A stretch of 64,000 nucleotides of DNA. It comes from Hyphomicrobiales bacterium. Lineage in GTDB: Bacteria; Pseudomonadota; Alphaproteobacteria; Rhizobiales; Rhizobiaceae. Positions 27,229-37,687 of this stretch are shown piece by piece. Under the pieces are notes generated by a model. The model was not told the DNA's origin, did no database searches, and was given only the letters and a program-made list of their open reading frames with translations. Location of the stretch: assembly GCA_900466605.1 (NCBI GenBank), contig UBMU01000015.1, positions 124,001 through 188,000 of the forward strand, read 5' to 3'. The position numbers and the translations under genes are program-made. How positions within the stretch are numbered: the first letter of the stretch is position 1; every line of letters starts with the position of its first letter.

Positions 27229-28485
27229 ATGACCGTGACCATACAGGATGTCGAGAGCGCCGAGGCGGCCATGCGCAGCCTCTTCCCAGCAACGCCGCTG
27301 CAATTGAACGAGCATTTGTCGGCCCGCTATGGCGCTGACATCTGGTTGAAGCGCGAAGATTTGTCACCTGTGCGCTCCTACAAGATTCGCGGTGCCTTCA
27401 ATTTCCTCCGCAAGGCTATTGCCGAGGGGGCAGGCGGCAAGACGTTCGTGTGCGCCTCAGCCGGCAACCATGCCCAAGGCTTTGCCTTTGTCTGCCGGTA
27501 CTTCGGCGTGCCTGGCGTTGTCTTCATGCCGGTGACGACACCGCAACAGAAGATCGACAAGACCCGCATCTTTGGCGCGGAATTTATCACCATCAAGTTG
27601 ACGGGTGACTTCTTCGACCAATGCTACCAGGCCGCGCGCGATCACGTTGAGGCGATTGATGGTGTGATGGTGCCGCCGTTCGACCACACCGATATTATCG
27701 AAGGTCAGGCGACGGTTGCTGCGGAAATCCTGCAGCAACTGCCCGAGGGAACGGCGCCGGACATGGTTGTCATGCCTGTCGGTGGCGGCGGCCTTGCAGC
27801 GGGCATCACCGGCTATATGGATGGTATCGTTCCGAAATCGGGATTTATCTTTACCGAACCCGCCGGAGCGCCAAGCTTGAAGCGAAGCATCGAGGCGGGC
27901 CACGTCGTCACGCTAACTAAGGTTGACAATTTCGTCGATGGTGCGGCCGTGGCAAGGATCGGAGATCTGAACTTCTCCGCTCTGGCAAGCTTCCCGTCCG
28001 CGCAGGTCATGCTGATGCCGGAAAACGCGATTTGCGTGACCATCGGCGAGATGCTGAATGTCGAGGGCGTCGTACTTGAGCCAGCGGGCGCGTTGTCGCT
28101 GACTGCGATCGCTGCAATGGATCCGGAAGCGTTAAGAGGCAAGACTGTCGTAGCTGTCGTTTCTGGCGGCAACTTCGACTTCGAGCGCCTTCCAGACGTC
28201 AAGGAGCGTGCCATGCGCTATGCCGGTTTGAAGAAGTACTTCATCCTGCGGATGCCGCAACGACCCGGCGCCTTGCGCGATTTCCTGAACCTGCTCGGTC
28301 CGGACGACGATATCGCCCGTTTCGAATACCTGAAGAAGACTGCCCGCAATTTCGGCTCCGTTTTGATCGGCATCGAAACCAAGGCGCCCGAAAATTTCGC
28401 GCAGCTTGTCGCCAACTTCGAGAGCGCTGCCATCGGCTTCGAGGACATCACTGAAAACGAGATCCTCGCAAACCTCATCATTTAA
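27229..28485 (+). CDS. ilvA: Threonine ammonia-lyase (biosynthetic)
   Basis: 418 residues. PLP-lysine motif SPVRSYKIRGAFNFL near residue 50, phosphate-binding glycines VMPVGGGGLAAGI around residue 183, SAGNHAQGFA, and a C-terminal ACT-like regulatory half (LKKYFILRMPQRPGALRDFL, YLKKTARNFGSVLIG). It deaminates threonine to 2-oxobutyrate, the first step to isoleucine; with one ACT-like domain, isoleucine feedback is likely. Length fits the short IlvA class (about 400-420) rather than the 514-residue E. coli enzyme. Confidence 0.93.
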   Translation: MTVTIQDVESAEAAMRSLFPATPLQLNEHLSARYGADIWLKREDLSPVRSYKIRGAFNFLRKAIAEGAGGKTFVCASAGNHAQGFAFVCRYFGVPGVVFMPVTTPQQKIDKTRIFGAEFITIKLTGDFFDQCYQAARDHVEAIDGVMVPPFDHTDIIEGQATVAAEILQQLPEGTAPDMVVMPVGGGGLAAGITGYMDGIVPKSGFIFTEPAGAPSLKRSIEAGHVVTLTKVDNFVDGAAVARIGDLNFSALASFPSAQVMLMPENAICVTIGEMLNVEGVVLEPAGALSLTAIAAMDPEALRGKTVVAVVSGGNFDFERLPDVKERAMRYAGLKKYFILRMPQRPGALRDFLNLLGPDDDIARFEYLKKTARNFGSVLIGIETKAPENFAQLVANFESAAIGFEDITENEILANLII

Positions 28486-28521
28486 CTTTTCCGGTGCGAG
28501 CCGGCATGATAAAGGCGAAGT

Positions 28522-28848
28522 ATGGCTTCGATCTTCTCCAGCATTTTCTCAATGTTTTCAGGCGCCGGCAAATCGGCCGACGCTCCGGCAGGCGTCTCTT
28601 CCGAGCCGCAGCTCTATGGCGACTGCACGATCTACGCCGAGCCTCAGAAGGAAGGCGGCCAGTATCGCCTTGCTGGCCGGATCGAGAAGGCTGTCGACGG
28701 GGAAGTGCTTGTGCGCAACTTCATCCGCGCCGACATGTTCGGCTCGTCCGACGATGCGATTGAGTGCACGGTGCGCAAGGCGCAGCAGATCATCGATCAG
28801 AACGGCGCGTCGTTGTTCAACGATGGCGCAAAAGTTCGCCAAGTCTGA
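28522..28848 (+). CDS. HlyU-family protein
   Basis: 108 residues, beginning MASIFSSIFSMFSGAGKSAD and carrying the compact HlyU domain from about residue 30 (EPQLYGDCTIYAEPQKEGGQ, YRLAGRIEK, VRNFIRADMFGSSDDAIE). Vibrio HlyU activates haemolysin genes, but the family in alphaproteobacteria is of unknown role and lacks an obvious DNA-binding helix-turn-helix. It follows ilvA at 36 bases and could share its transcript. Confidence 0.82.
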   Translation: MASIFSSIFSMFSGAGKSADAPAGVSSEPQLYGDCTIYAEPQKEGGQYRLAGRIEKAVDGEVLVRNFIRADMFGSSDDAIECTVRKAQQIIDQNGASLFNDGAKVRQV

Positions 28849-29065
28849 TCCGGATTCTCAGCTGTTTTCTGGATGTCTGACGGAACTTCGTTTCTGCTCA
28901 CGCAATCTTAAATGATTGCGAAGAATCTCAGTGTCTGCAGCCTCCGCAGGACAGCCACGTGCACTACGCCATAGAAAGACCGACCGTTATGTTCCTCGCC
29001 GTTCGTTTCTGGCGCGGACTGAGCGATTCCGGCGTTGATCCGCTGTCGGATAGGAGGGGCGCGTG

Positions 29066-30334
29066 ATGGCAGCGTTCAACCTGCTGCTGTTTGCCATTGA
29101 GGCGGTTTGCTACTTCACGCTCATGGTGACGCTGCTGCATTTCCGCCAGCGCCTCGGTTTGGGCATGTTCCTGACTGCTCTCGGCGTCATGCATTTCATG
29201 GAAACCTACCTTGCGGCAGTTTTCTATGTTGCGTTGCCGTTTGGTGTTGCCTCGCCGGGTTCGTCGGTGTTCTTCGCAGGCAAGCTGCTGATGATTCTCA
29301 TGCTGTACCTGCAGGAAGATGCCGCCACCGTTCGCCAGCCGATCTACGGCCTGTTTCTCGGAAATATTCTGACGGTCGGCATTGCATGGCTGCTGCAACT
29401 GCATACCCCGATCGAGCTGCCGAGAGGCGATGGCGCAAACGTCGACTTCCTCAAGGAGATGGGCTGGTTGATGGTCTGGGGCACGACGCTCCTCTATCTC
29501 GATTCGATCGGCATTATCCTGCTGTATGAACGTCTCGGCCGATTCTTGAAACGGAGGATCATCTGGCGCTTCATGATCTGCGGCTTCGTCCTCCTGACCT
29601 TTGACCAGATCGGTTTCTTTGGCGCGCTGCACTATTTTCTCGAAATTCCTGCCTCCGTCTTCTGGGACGGCTGGAAGGCAAAAATGTTTGCCGTCTGCAT
29701 CTATACGGCACTCTTTGCTGTTTACGAGATTTGGATACGACGCGGTGCCGTTCCTTCGAGTGTGCGACCGATCAGCGATGTCTTCAGTGATCTGACGTTC
29801 AGGGAGCGTTACAACGATCTGCTGAACCGTACGGGCAGAGATGTCCTGACCGGCGTCTATGACCGTGCCCGCATGGAAATGGAGGCGCCGATTATGATCC
29901 GGGAAGCGTTGCGGCAAGGTCAACTCGCCACGGTGATCATCCTGGATGCGGATCACTTCAAGGACGTCAACGACCGCTTCGGGCATTTGCAGGGAGATGA
30001 GGTACTAAAAGCGATCACGCTTCGCCTGGGCACCATCCTGCGGTCGTCCGATCGGGTCTTCCGCTTCGGCGGCGAGGAGTTTGTAGCGATCTGCCCGGCC
30101 ACCGATCACGCTGAAGGACTGCGTCTTGCAGAGCGCTTGCGCTGGACGATCGCAACCAGCGTCAAGACGCCGGACGGAAAGTCTGTCACCGTCAGCATCG
30201 GCGTTGCGACAGCCGATACTGACGGAGTGAGCTTCACGACGGTTCTCTCGGCTGCCGACGAGAGGCTCTACCAGGCAAAGAAAGGTGGCCGCAATTGCGT
30301 TGTTGGACAGCCGGGGCTTGTGAAGGCCAGCTAA
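29066..30334 (+). CDS. Membrane-bound diguanylate cyclase (GGDEF)
   Basis: 422 residues from ATG (GTG at 29063 also possible) behind AGGAGGGG. Six or more membrane helices span residues 1-225 with a basic ending (YEIWIRRG). The GGDEF domain (about 265-415) has VIILDADHFKDVNDRFGH for metal and substrate and the active-site GGEEF. RSSD lies five residues before GGEEF, the inhibitory I-site (RxxD), so product feedback is expected. Produces c-di-GMP from GTP in response to an unknown membrane signal. Confidence 0.93.
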   Translation: MAAFNLLLFAIEAVCYFTLMVTLLHFRQRLGLGMFLTALGVMHFMETYLAAVFYVALPFGVASPGSSVFFAGKLLMILMLYLQEDAATVRQPIYGLFLGNILTVGIAWLLQLHTPIELPRGDGANVDFLKEMGWLMVWGTTLLYLDSIGIILLYERLGRFLKRRIIWRFMICGFVLLTFDQIGFFGALHYFLEIPASVFWDGWKAKMFAVCIYTALFAVYEIWIRRGAVPSSVRPISDVFSDLTFRERYNDLLNRTGRDVLTGVYDRARMEMEAPIMIREALRQGQLATVIILDADHFKDVNDRFGHLQGDEVLKAITLRLGTILRSSDRVFRFGGEEFVAICPATDHAEGLRLAERLRWTIATSVKTPDGKSVTVSIGVATADTDGVSFTTVLSAADERLYQAKKGGRNCVVGQPGLVKAS

Positions 30335-30337
30335 CGA

Positions 30338-31114
30338 TCACGTTGTGCGGAATATCTTGGCGCCGGAGGGTGCGCTCGTCGCCCCACCATCGACGACGAT
30401 CTCGATCCCGGTGACATTGGCCGAATCGCTTGAAGCGAAATAGAGCGCAGCTTTGGCAATTTCGTCCGCTTCGCTCATTCGTCCGAGCGGGCTCATGGCG
30501 CCCAACCTGGCCTCGAGCGCCGACATGGCATCAGCCGTGGCGGCCATTGGTTGCCAGATAGGCGTCCTGGTGCCGCCGGGGGTCACCTGATTGACGCGTA
30601 TGCCGCGTGGAGCAAGCTCGGACGCCATGTTGCGCGTCATGGCGCGCACTGCGCCTTTTGTAGCCGCATAGGCAGACCAGCCAGGCGCGCCAAGCACGGC
30701 ATGCACCGATCCGTTGAGGATGATCGAGCTGCCGTCGTTGAGGTGCGGCAGGGCCGACTGGACCGTGAAGAAGACGGCGGTCAGGTTCGTGGATATGATG
30801 GTGTTAAATTGCTCAAGGGACGTTCCGCCAAGTGGTGTGGCGCCACCGATGCCGGCGTTCGCGAAAAGCACGTCGAACTTGCCAAACTCGGCAGATGCCT
30901 GCGCAAACGCCTTTTCCGTGGCGGGCACATCCGTAACGTCAAGTTTCAGCGCAAGCACATTGCTTCCGAGCGCCTTCTTCGCGGCTGTAAGCGTCTCGGC
31001 ATTGCGGCCGGTGATGATCACCTTGGCTCCTTCATCAAGAAATACCTTGGCAGTCGCTAGACCGATGCCGCTATTTCCGCCCGTAATGAGCGCGACCTTA
31101 TCCTTCAGACGCAT
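30338..31114 (-). CDS. SDR-family oxidoreductase
   Basis: 258 residues, classical short-chain dehydrogenase. The cofactor loop is GGNSGIGLA; NAGIG follows at the strand-4 site, NGSVHA holds the catalytic Ser and YAATKGA the Tyr-x3-Lys. ITGRNAETLTAAKK after strand 2 suggests NADP(H) preference. Its substrate is unknown. Divergent from a TetR regulator with dyads between them, so it is the likely target of that repressor. Confidence 0.92.
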   Translation of the reverse strand: MRLKDKVALITGGNSGIGLATAKVFLDEGAKVIITGRNAETLTAAKKALGSNVLALKLDVTDVPATEKAFAQASAEFGKFDVLFANAGIGGATPLGGTSLEQFNTIISTNLTAVFFTVQSALPHLNDGSSIILNGSVHAVLGAPGWSAYAATKGAVRAMTRNMASELAPRGIRVNQVTPGGTRTPIWQPMAATADAMSALEARLGAMSPLGRMSEADEIAKAALYFASSDSANVTGIEIVVDGGATSAPSGAKIFRTT

Positions 31115-31167
31115 TGCACGACTCCTCTTGGAAATTTGTGTGATCTGGATTACGGTTAATATCCATA

Positions 31168-31187
31168 TGGAGTATGCTCATAATCCA
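31168..31187. promoter_or_regulatory. Candidate TetR operator
   Basis: TGGAGTATGCTCATAATCCA pairs in 8 of 10 positions. Nearby half-sites (TGGAT at 31146, TCCATATGGA at 31162) repeat the same TGGA core. It sits midway in the 105-base gap between the SDR and tetR genes. Confidence 0.5.
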
Positions 31188-31219
31188 CATGAGTCAACAG
31201 GTACCAGGAGAGAATTTTC

Positions 31220-31798
31220 ATGGGTCACTCGCAGCAGGATAAGCGCAAGACGCACGAGAAGATCGTGGAGATCGCCGCCAAGCGTTTACGCGAGAAGGGT
31301 CTGGAAGGGGTCGGCGTCGCGGATCTGATGAAGGAGGCGGGGCTCACCGTCGGCGGATTTTATAAGCATTTCGCCTCGCGGGACGAGTTGGTGGCCGAGG
31401 CGATGAAATCGGCCTTCGGCGCCTGGGATGCCAAAGTGCGGTCGGAAGGGCGAGCCCCGGAGGACATTCCGTTGGAAGAGTACGCGGCGACCTATCTGAG
31501 CGGGGAACACCGCGAAGAAACGGCCGAGGGGTGCCCGTTTGCAGCGCTCGCCGCTGATATAGCACGTGGCGGCGAAAGAGGCCGGTTGCTCGCGACCAAT
31601 CAGATGAAGACGAACATCCGCAATATGCAGGCGCGCATGAAGACGACTGATGAGGCGGAGGCTCGACGCAAAGCGATTGTGGCGTCCTCTCTCATGGTCG
31701 GCGCACTGGGCCTCGCGCGGATCGCGAGCGATGAAGACTTCGCCAGCGAAATACTCGATACCGTGAAGGCTTTCGTGACCGAGCTCGGGGCAAAATGA
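31220..31798 (+). CDS. TetR-family transcriptional regulator
   Basis: 192 residues. The N-terminal helix-turn-helix is KIVEIAAKRLREKGLEGVGV..LMKEAGLTVGGFYKHF (about residues 14-52), with VGGFYKHFASRDEL as the recognition helix and its follow-on. The C-terminal domain (EGCPFAALAADIARGGERGR) resembles the AcuR/YxaF-type group. Strong site AGGAGAG ten bases before the ATG. It most likely represses the divergent SDR gene and itself in response to a small reactive compound. Confidence 0.9.
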   Translation: MGHSQQDKRKTHEKIVEIAAKRLREKGLEGVGVADLMKEAGLTVGGFYKHFASRDELVAEAMKSAFGAWDAKVRSEGRAPEDIPLEEYAATYLSGEHREETAEGCPFAALAADIARGGERGRLLATNQMKTNIRNMQARMKTTDEAEARRKAIVASSLMVGALGLARIASDEDFASEILDTVKAFVTELGAK

Positions 31799-31824
31799 AA
31801 ACGGCCGGTGAGGACCGGCCGTTT
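31799..31824. terminator. Bidirectional terminator between tetR and azoR
   Basis: AAACGGCCGGT, loop GAGG, ACCGGCCGTTT: an eleven-base perfect stem with A/T ends, overlapping nothing and placed between two convergent genes. Confidence 0.85.
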
Positions 31825-31845
31825 CGACGTCAGTCTTGACGCGGA

Positions 31846-32460
31846 TTAGGCGGCGAGGGCGATTTCCTCGGCGCGAGCCTTGGCGGCGCCAATTGCCTTC
31901 TCGGCGGCTTCTGGACCAAAGGCCAGGCCTTCGACGTAGATCGTTTCGATGTCGGTGATGCCGAGGAAGCCGAGGACCGACTTCAGGTACGGAACGGCAT
32001 GATTCATGCCGGCCGCCGGCCCCTGCGAGTACACGCCACCGGAAGCAAGAACAACATAGACCTTTTTGCCGGTGGCAAGGCCAACCGGGCCGCTCTCAGT
32101 GTACTTGAAGGTAAGGCCGGCGCGGGCAACATTGTCGATCCAGGTCTTCAGCGACGAGTAGATGTTGAAGTTGATGAGTCCGGTGCCGATGACGATCGTG
32201 TCCGCGGCAAGCAGTTCAGCAACAAGCTCGTCGGACGTCTTTACTGCGGCCGCTTCGTCAGCGGTGCGGGCATCGGCCGGCTTGCGGATGGCTGCGGTGA
32301 AAAGGTCGTCGATATGCGGAAGCGGGTTGGCGGCGAGGTCGCGACGAGCGACAGTGCTGCCTGGATTCTGAGCCTTGATCTTCTCGACAAGGTCACTTGC
32401 GATCGTGGTGGAAAGCGAGTCTGCGCGTGGGCTGGAAGTCAAAAGCAAAATGGACGACAT
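31846..32460 (-). CDS. azoR: FMN-dependent NADH-azoreductase
   Basis: 204 residues, typical AzoR size. Starts MSSILLLTSSPRADSLSTTIA with the flavin-phosphate loop SSPRADSLS; IVIGTGLINFNIYSSLKTWID (quoted by parts: GTGLINFNIYSS and LKTWIDNVARAGLTF) covers the FMN and substrate site, and VVLASGGVYSQGP is the second loop. It reduces azo compounds and quinones with NADH. Divergent from a LysR regulator, which probably controls it. Site GAGAGGAAA precedes the ATG. Confidence 0.93.
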   Translation of the reverse strand: MSSILLLTSSPRADSLSTTIASDLVEKIKAQNPGSTVARRDLAANPLPHIDDLFTAAIRKPADARTADEAAAVKTSDELVAELLAADTIVIGTGLINFNIYSSLKTWIDNVARAGLTFKYTESGPVGLATGKKVYVVLASGGVYSQGPAAGMNHAVPYLKSVLGFLGITDIETIYVEGLAFGPEAAEKAIGAAKARAEEIALAA

Positions 32461-32569
32461 GATTGAATTTCCTCTCGAATTGACTGCGCGGCCCTTCTAG
32501 GGAGTTTCGAGCCGCTTGCTTCGAGACAGAAAATAGGACTGGCCGGCTATCGAAAAAACTGTGATAATG

Positions 32570-32586
32570 TCGATTGAAATCATCGA
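32570..32586. promoter_or_regulatory. Candidate LysR binding site (T-N11-A type)
   Basis: TCGAT, seven bases, ATCGA, a dyad of the LysR class, 16 bases before the LysR start and about 110 bases upstream of azoR. A second ATCGA-like half-site (CTATCGA) occurs near 32550. Confidence 0.5.
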
Positions 32587-32601
32587 TAGATTGGATAGGG
32601 C

Positions 32602-33570
32602 ATGCTTCCGAACCCGACATTGGACCAGTTGCAGGTGTTCCTCACGGTTGCCGAGACGGGCAGTTTTTCGGCCGCTTCGCGATCGCTCAACCGCGCTCAA
32701 TCGGTCGTCAGCTATACGATCGCTAATCTTGAAGCTCAATTGGAAGTGCCGCTTTTCGAGCGCTCGGGGGCAAGGCAGCCGAAGCTGACGGAGGCGGGGA
32801 AGGCGCTTCTCGAAGATGCTCGGCGCCTCGTAGCGGATCTCGAGGTTATGCGCGCCCGCGTAAAGGGGTTGAAGGAAGGGCTGGAGGCCGAGGTATCCGT
32901 GGCGATCAGTGTCATGGTGCCGTCGCAGGCGGTGGTCGAGGTCCTGCGCGAATTTCGTGACGAGTTTCCGTCCGTTGCCCTCAATCTGGCGGTCGGCGAA
33001 CTTGGCGTGGTGATGGATCTCGTCTCAAACGGCAAGGCGACGGTTGGAATCGGCGGCGCTATCCTCCAGCAGCATGACTCGCTTGCGACCGAGCGCATCG
33101 GTCATTCGTTCATGATGCCCGTGGCGTCGAGCGCTCATGCTCTGGCGCGGATACGCCGGCCGCTGACGCTGGCCGATGTTCGCGAAGAGACGCAGCTTGT
33201 TGTGACCGATGCGTCGGGATTGACCAAAGGCCGGGATTTCAACGTGCTCTCCTACAAGACGTGGCGGGTTAGCGATATTGCGACGAAGCATTCCCTCATC
33301 CGCGGCGGTCTCGGCTGGGGTGGCCTCCCGGCTTCACTCATTCGAGACGAGTTGAGAAGCGGAGCCCTGGTTCACCTCGACCTGCAGGCCTACGAGCAGG
33401 GTGAGTATCCGATTTATGCGATGAGACGAATCTCGACCCCTCCCGGACCCGCAGCGACTTGGATGATTGATGCGTTTCGGTCTAGGCTTTCTCAATGCCC
33501 CAGCCATGCTGATTTTACCGCCGAAGTCGCGGAATTTGCTGGCCGGGACATATCCGTCGCGGCGGAGTAG
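32602..33570 (+). CDS. LysR-family transcriptional regulator
   Basis: 322 residues. The winged helix-turn-helix is at the N-terminus (LDQLQVFLTVAETGSFSAASRSLNRAQSVVSYTI, read as LDQLQVFLTVAETGSFSAA then LNRAQSVVSYTIANLE), then a linker helix and an effector domain (EVSVAISVMVPSQAVV, GLGWGGLPASLIRDEL). Divergent from azoR with a T-N11-A dyad between. Probably activates azoR in response to quinone or electrophile stress. Confidence 0.92.
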   Translation: MLPNPTLDQLQVFLTVAETGSFSAASRSLNRAQSVVSYTIANLEAQLEVPLFERSGARQPKLTEAGKALLEDARRLVADLEVMRARVKGLKEGLEAEVSVAISVMVPSQAVVEVLREFRDEFPSVALNLAVGELGVVMDLVSNGKATVGIGGAILQQHDSLATERIGHSFMMPVASSAHALARIRRPLTLADVREETQLVVTDASGLTKGRDFNVLSYKTWRVSDIATKHSLIRGGLGWGGLPASLIRDELRSGALVHLDLQAYEQGEYPIYAMRRISTPPGPAATWMIDAFRSRLSQCPSHADFTAEVAEFAGRDISVAAE

Positions 33571-33590
33571 GCGAGGCGCGCTGCCTCGCC
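33570..33590. terminator. Hairpin between convergent lysR and cpdB
   Basis: GGCGAGG, seven-base loop, CCTCGCC, overlapping the last base of the lysR stop codon and 14 bases before the cpdB stop. Likely works in both directions. Confidence 0.55.
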
Positions 33591-33603
33591 ACCCTCCTGA
33601 CGG

Positions 33604-35592
<1,989 letters not shown>

Positions 35593-35682
35593 GAAAACTC
35601 CTTCGAAAATCACGCGTCGCCCGGCCCGCAGGCGAGACTAGGGTGATTTGCGAAGGAGTAAACCCCGAAAATGACAGGGCAA

Positions 35683-36018
35683 TTATCGCTTCAGCACAGG
35701 TCTTACGTCTTTGTGGAAAAAACGGAAATACGAGGATACCTGTGCGCGGGCATTGGAGTTCGGATCGAACTGAATTCCAAGACGGCCATTGTGGCTCCAG
35801 CGTATGATGCCGTGAAGCGTTCCGAGATCGTCAGCGAGGATCTGTACACGGCTGCCGGATGAAGCATGAATCGGCGCTCGGATTTCGACGGCCATGCCGG
35901 TAGTCGACATATCGAGGATACGAGCGTCCACTTCTTTCGTGAGATAGCGGACTTTACCGAATATGCGGCAGGATCTGCGTTCCGCCTTGCGAGTAATAAT
36001 ATTCAGGTTGTTCTGCAT
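35683..36018 (-). CDS. PilZ-domain c-di-GMP-binding protein
   Basis: 111 residues from MQNNLNIITRKAERRSCRIF, with GGAGCG just upstream. It carries both PilZ motifs: RRSCR (RxxxR) near residue 14 and DMSTTG (D/N-x-S-x-x-G) near residue 36, then LGIQF near the end. A one-domain protein that likely acts as a c-di-GMP effector through an unknown partner. It is a plausible reader for the diguanylate cyclase at 29 kb, though nothing links them beyond proximity. Confidence 0.88.
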   Translation of the reverse strand: MQNNLNIITRKAERRSCRIFGKVRYLTKEVDARILDMSTTGMAVEIRAPIHASSGSRVQILADDLGTLHGIIRWSHNGRLGIQFDPNSNARAQVSSYFRFFHKDVRPVLKR

Positions 36019-36109
36019 GCTACGCTCCACAAGAAACATACAGGTGAATTCTATGGGGCGAACATTGAGAATACTTTAATAGCACGGTCTAAACTTGTGG
36101 AGAGGCTGG

Positions 36110-36985
36110 CTAAGAACGCGACCTGCGTGCAACGACGTGTTCCCGCCATACGGTGAAGATGCCTGCCGCGACGACGATGACGGAGCCGATGATCATGGTG
36201 AGGCTCAGTCTCTCATTGTAGATCACGACGCCGATGATTGATGCATAAACCAGCTGCAGATATGTCAGCGGTTGCACGGCGGCGGCATCCAGCATGTCAT
36301 ACGCACGGATCAGAAAATAGTGGCTCGAGATGCTGGTCATGCAGACAAGTGCCATCCATCCCCAGTCCCAACCCGACATCCAGGTCCAATAAAAAGGGCC
36401 GACCAGCGTCATGGCAACGCCGCCAACAACACCGGTATAGAAGAAGCTCGTCATGGCCGAGTCGTCCCTACTGACGAGACGTGTGGCGATTACATAGAAA
36501 GCGAACAGGAAGCACGAGAAGACAGCAAGGAGCAGCTTGACGTCAAAGAACTCGCCTTCCGGCTTAAGGATCAATAGGACACCGACCAGGCCCGCGGCAA
36601 TCGCCGTCCAACGACGCCAGCCGACCCGTTCCCCAAGGATCGGCATCGACAGGAGTGCAATCAGGATAGGGGTTGCGGAAAAGATCGCCTGCGAGTGGGC
36701 GAGGCCGATGAGCGCAAAGCAGTTGATGACGACGACAACCTGGGCTGCCAGTAAAACGCCCCTGATTGTCTGCAGCAGCGGCCTCTTTGTTTTGGCGGTC
36801 TGCTTCAAGCCACCCCTCATCCTGCACGCGAGCGCAACGGTAAAGGCGGCGAAAGCCCAATAGCGGATCATCGTGACGAAAACAGGCGGATAGGCGGATG
36901 CCAGATGCTTCGAGATACCGTCCTGCAGCGAGAATATGGTGATCGCGAGCAGAACGAAAATATAGCCTTGGGTCTTGGATGTCAT
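36110..36985 (-). CDS. EamA/DMT-family transporter
   Basis: 291 residues, ten membrane helices in two EamA repeats (residues about 5-140 and 150-282), typical of drug/metabolite transporters. Characteristic segments: LQDGISKHLASAYPPVFVTMIRYW in the first repeat (residues 20-43, quoted in part) and LTYLQLVYASIIGVVIYNER in the second. It exports or imports small metabolites; the substrate cannot be predicted. The neighbouring AldR/alanine dehydrogenase pair makes an amino acid possible but unproven. Confidence 0.9.
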   Translation of the reverse strand: MTSKTQGYIFVLLAITIFSLQDGISKHLASAYPPVFVTMIRYWAFAAFTVALACRMRGGLKQTAKTKRPLLQTIRGVLLAAQVVVVINCFALIGLAHSQAIFSATPILIALLSMPILGERVGWRRWTAIAAGLVGVLLILKPEGEFFDVKLLLAVFSCFLFAFYVIATRLVSRDDSAMTSFFYTGVVGGVAMTLVGPFYWTWMSGWDWGWMALVCMTSISSHYFLIRAYDMLDAAAVQPLTYLQLVYASIIGVVIYNERLSLTMIIGSVIVVAAGIFTVWREHVVARRSRS

Positions 36986-37069
36986 GCTTACGTCTTGCTG
37001 CCGGGGGACCAGGCTGGGGTAACGAAGCCGCTGCTTCGATGCAAGAACTGTTTGCCGATTTTGGCTCAG

Positions 37070-37531
37070 TCAAAGCCCGACGTTTGGTCTATCGATGACT
37101 TCCCGCAGGGCAAAGCTGGAATTGATCTTGACGACGTGCGGAAGCGCCGAGAGCCAATCACGATGGATGCGCTCGTAATCCTCGAGGTCGCGGGCTGCAA
37201 CGCGGAGAATGTAGTCGTATTCGCCAGACATCAGATAACAGACAAGCACATTCGGACAGCGCTTAACCGCTGTCTCGAATTCCGAGAGCGTCTTTGCAAA
37301 CTGGCCTGACAGGGAGATGTGCACCACAGCGATCATCTTATAGTCGAGCGACTTGTGGGAGACATGGGCATGATAGCCGCTTATGACGCCGCTTTTCTCC
37401 AATATATCAAGCCGGCGGGAGCAGGCTGAAGCCGACAATCCGACCTTGGCGGCCAGGTCGGCATTGGTGATGCGGGCATCCGATTGAAGCGTCTTCAGAA
37501 TCGCAAGATCGATGGTGTCGAGTGGAGACAT
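37070..37531 (-). CDS. Lrp/AsnC-family regulator (AldR-like)
   Basis: 153 residues. The N-terminal helix-turn-helix is IDLAILKTLQSDARITNADL followed by VGLSASACSRRLDILEKSG; the C-terminal RAM/ACT-type ligand domain includes VHISLSGQFAKTLSEFE and YDYILRVAARDLEDYERI. It diverges from alanine dehydrogenase, the arrangement of aldR/ald, so it probably activates ald with alanine as effector. Dyads in the shared gap (37548-37581) are candidate binding sites. Confidence 0.9.
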   Translation of the reverse strand: MSPLDTIDLAILKTLQSDARITNADLAAKVGLSASACSRRLDILEKSGVISGYHAHVSHKSLDYKMIAVVHISLSGQFAKTLSEFETAVKRCPNVLVCYLMSGEYDYILRVAARDLEDYERIHRDWLSALPHVVKINSSFALREVIDRPNVGL

Positions 37532-37547
37532 TCGAAGAACTTTCGAT

Positions 37548-37581
37548 GATTTTCTCGAATTCGCAATAATCTTCGAAAATC
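37548..37581. promoter_or_regulatory. Candidate AldR/Lrp binding region
   Basis: Inverted copies of GATTTTC and GAAAATC, separated by 20 A/T-rich bases, plus TTCGAA half-sites at 37531 and 37572. Such phased A/T dyads fit Lrp-type octamer binding in the aldR-ald gap. Confidence 0.45.
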
Positions 37582-37687
37582 AGTGCCGACGCAAACTGTC
37601 TTTGCAAGGACATTTCGTGGCGATGGTGATTGGATTCTACGGTCAAAGACACTCCGCTGAGCGGACATAAAGAGAGAGGAACGCCTA

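Noticed and set aside
28964..29986. 340-codon minus frame
   Set aside because: Antisense to the GGDEF protein gene; rich in His/Gln/Arg, no start site, no family.
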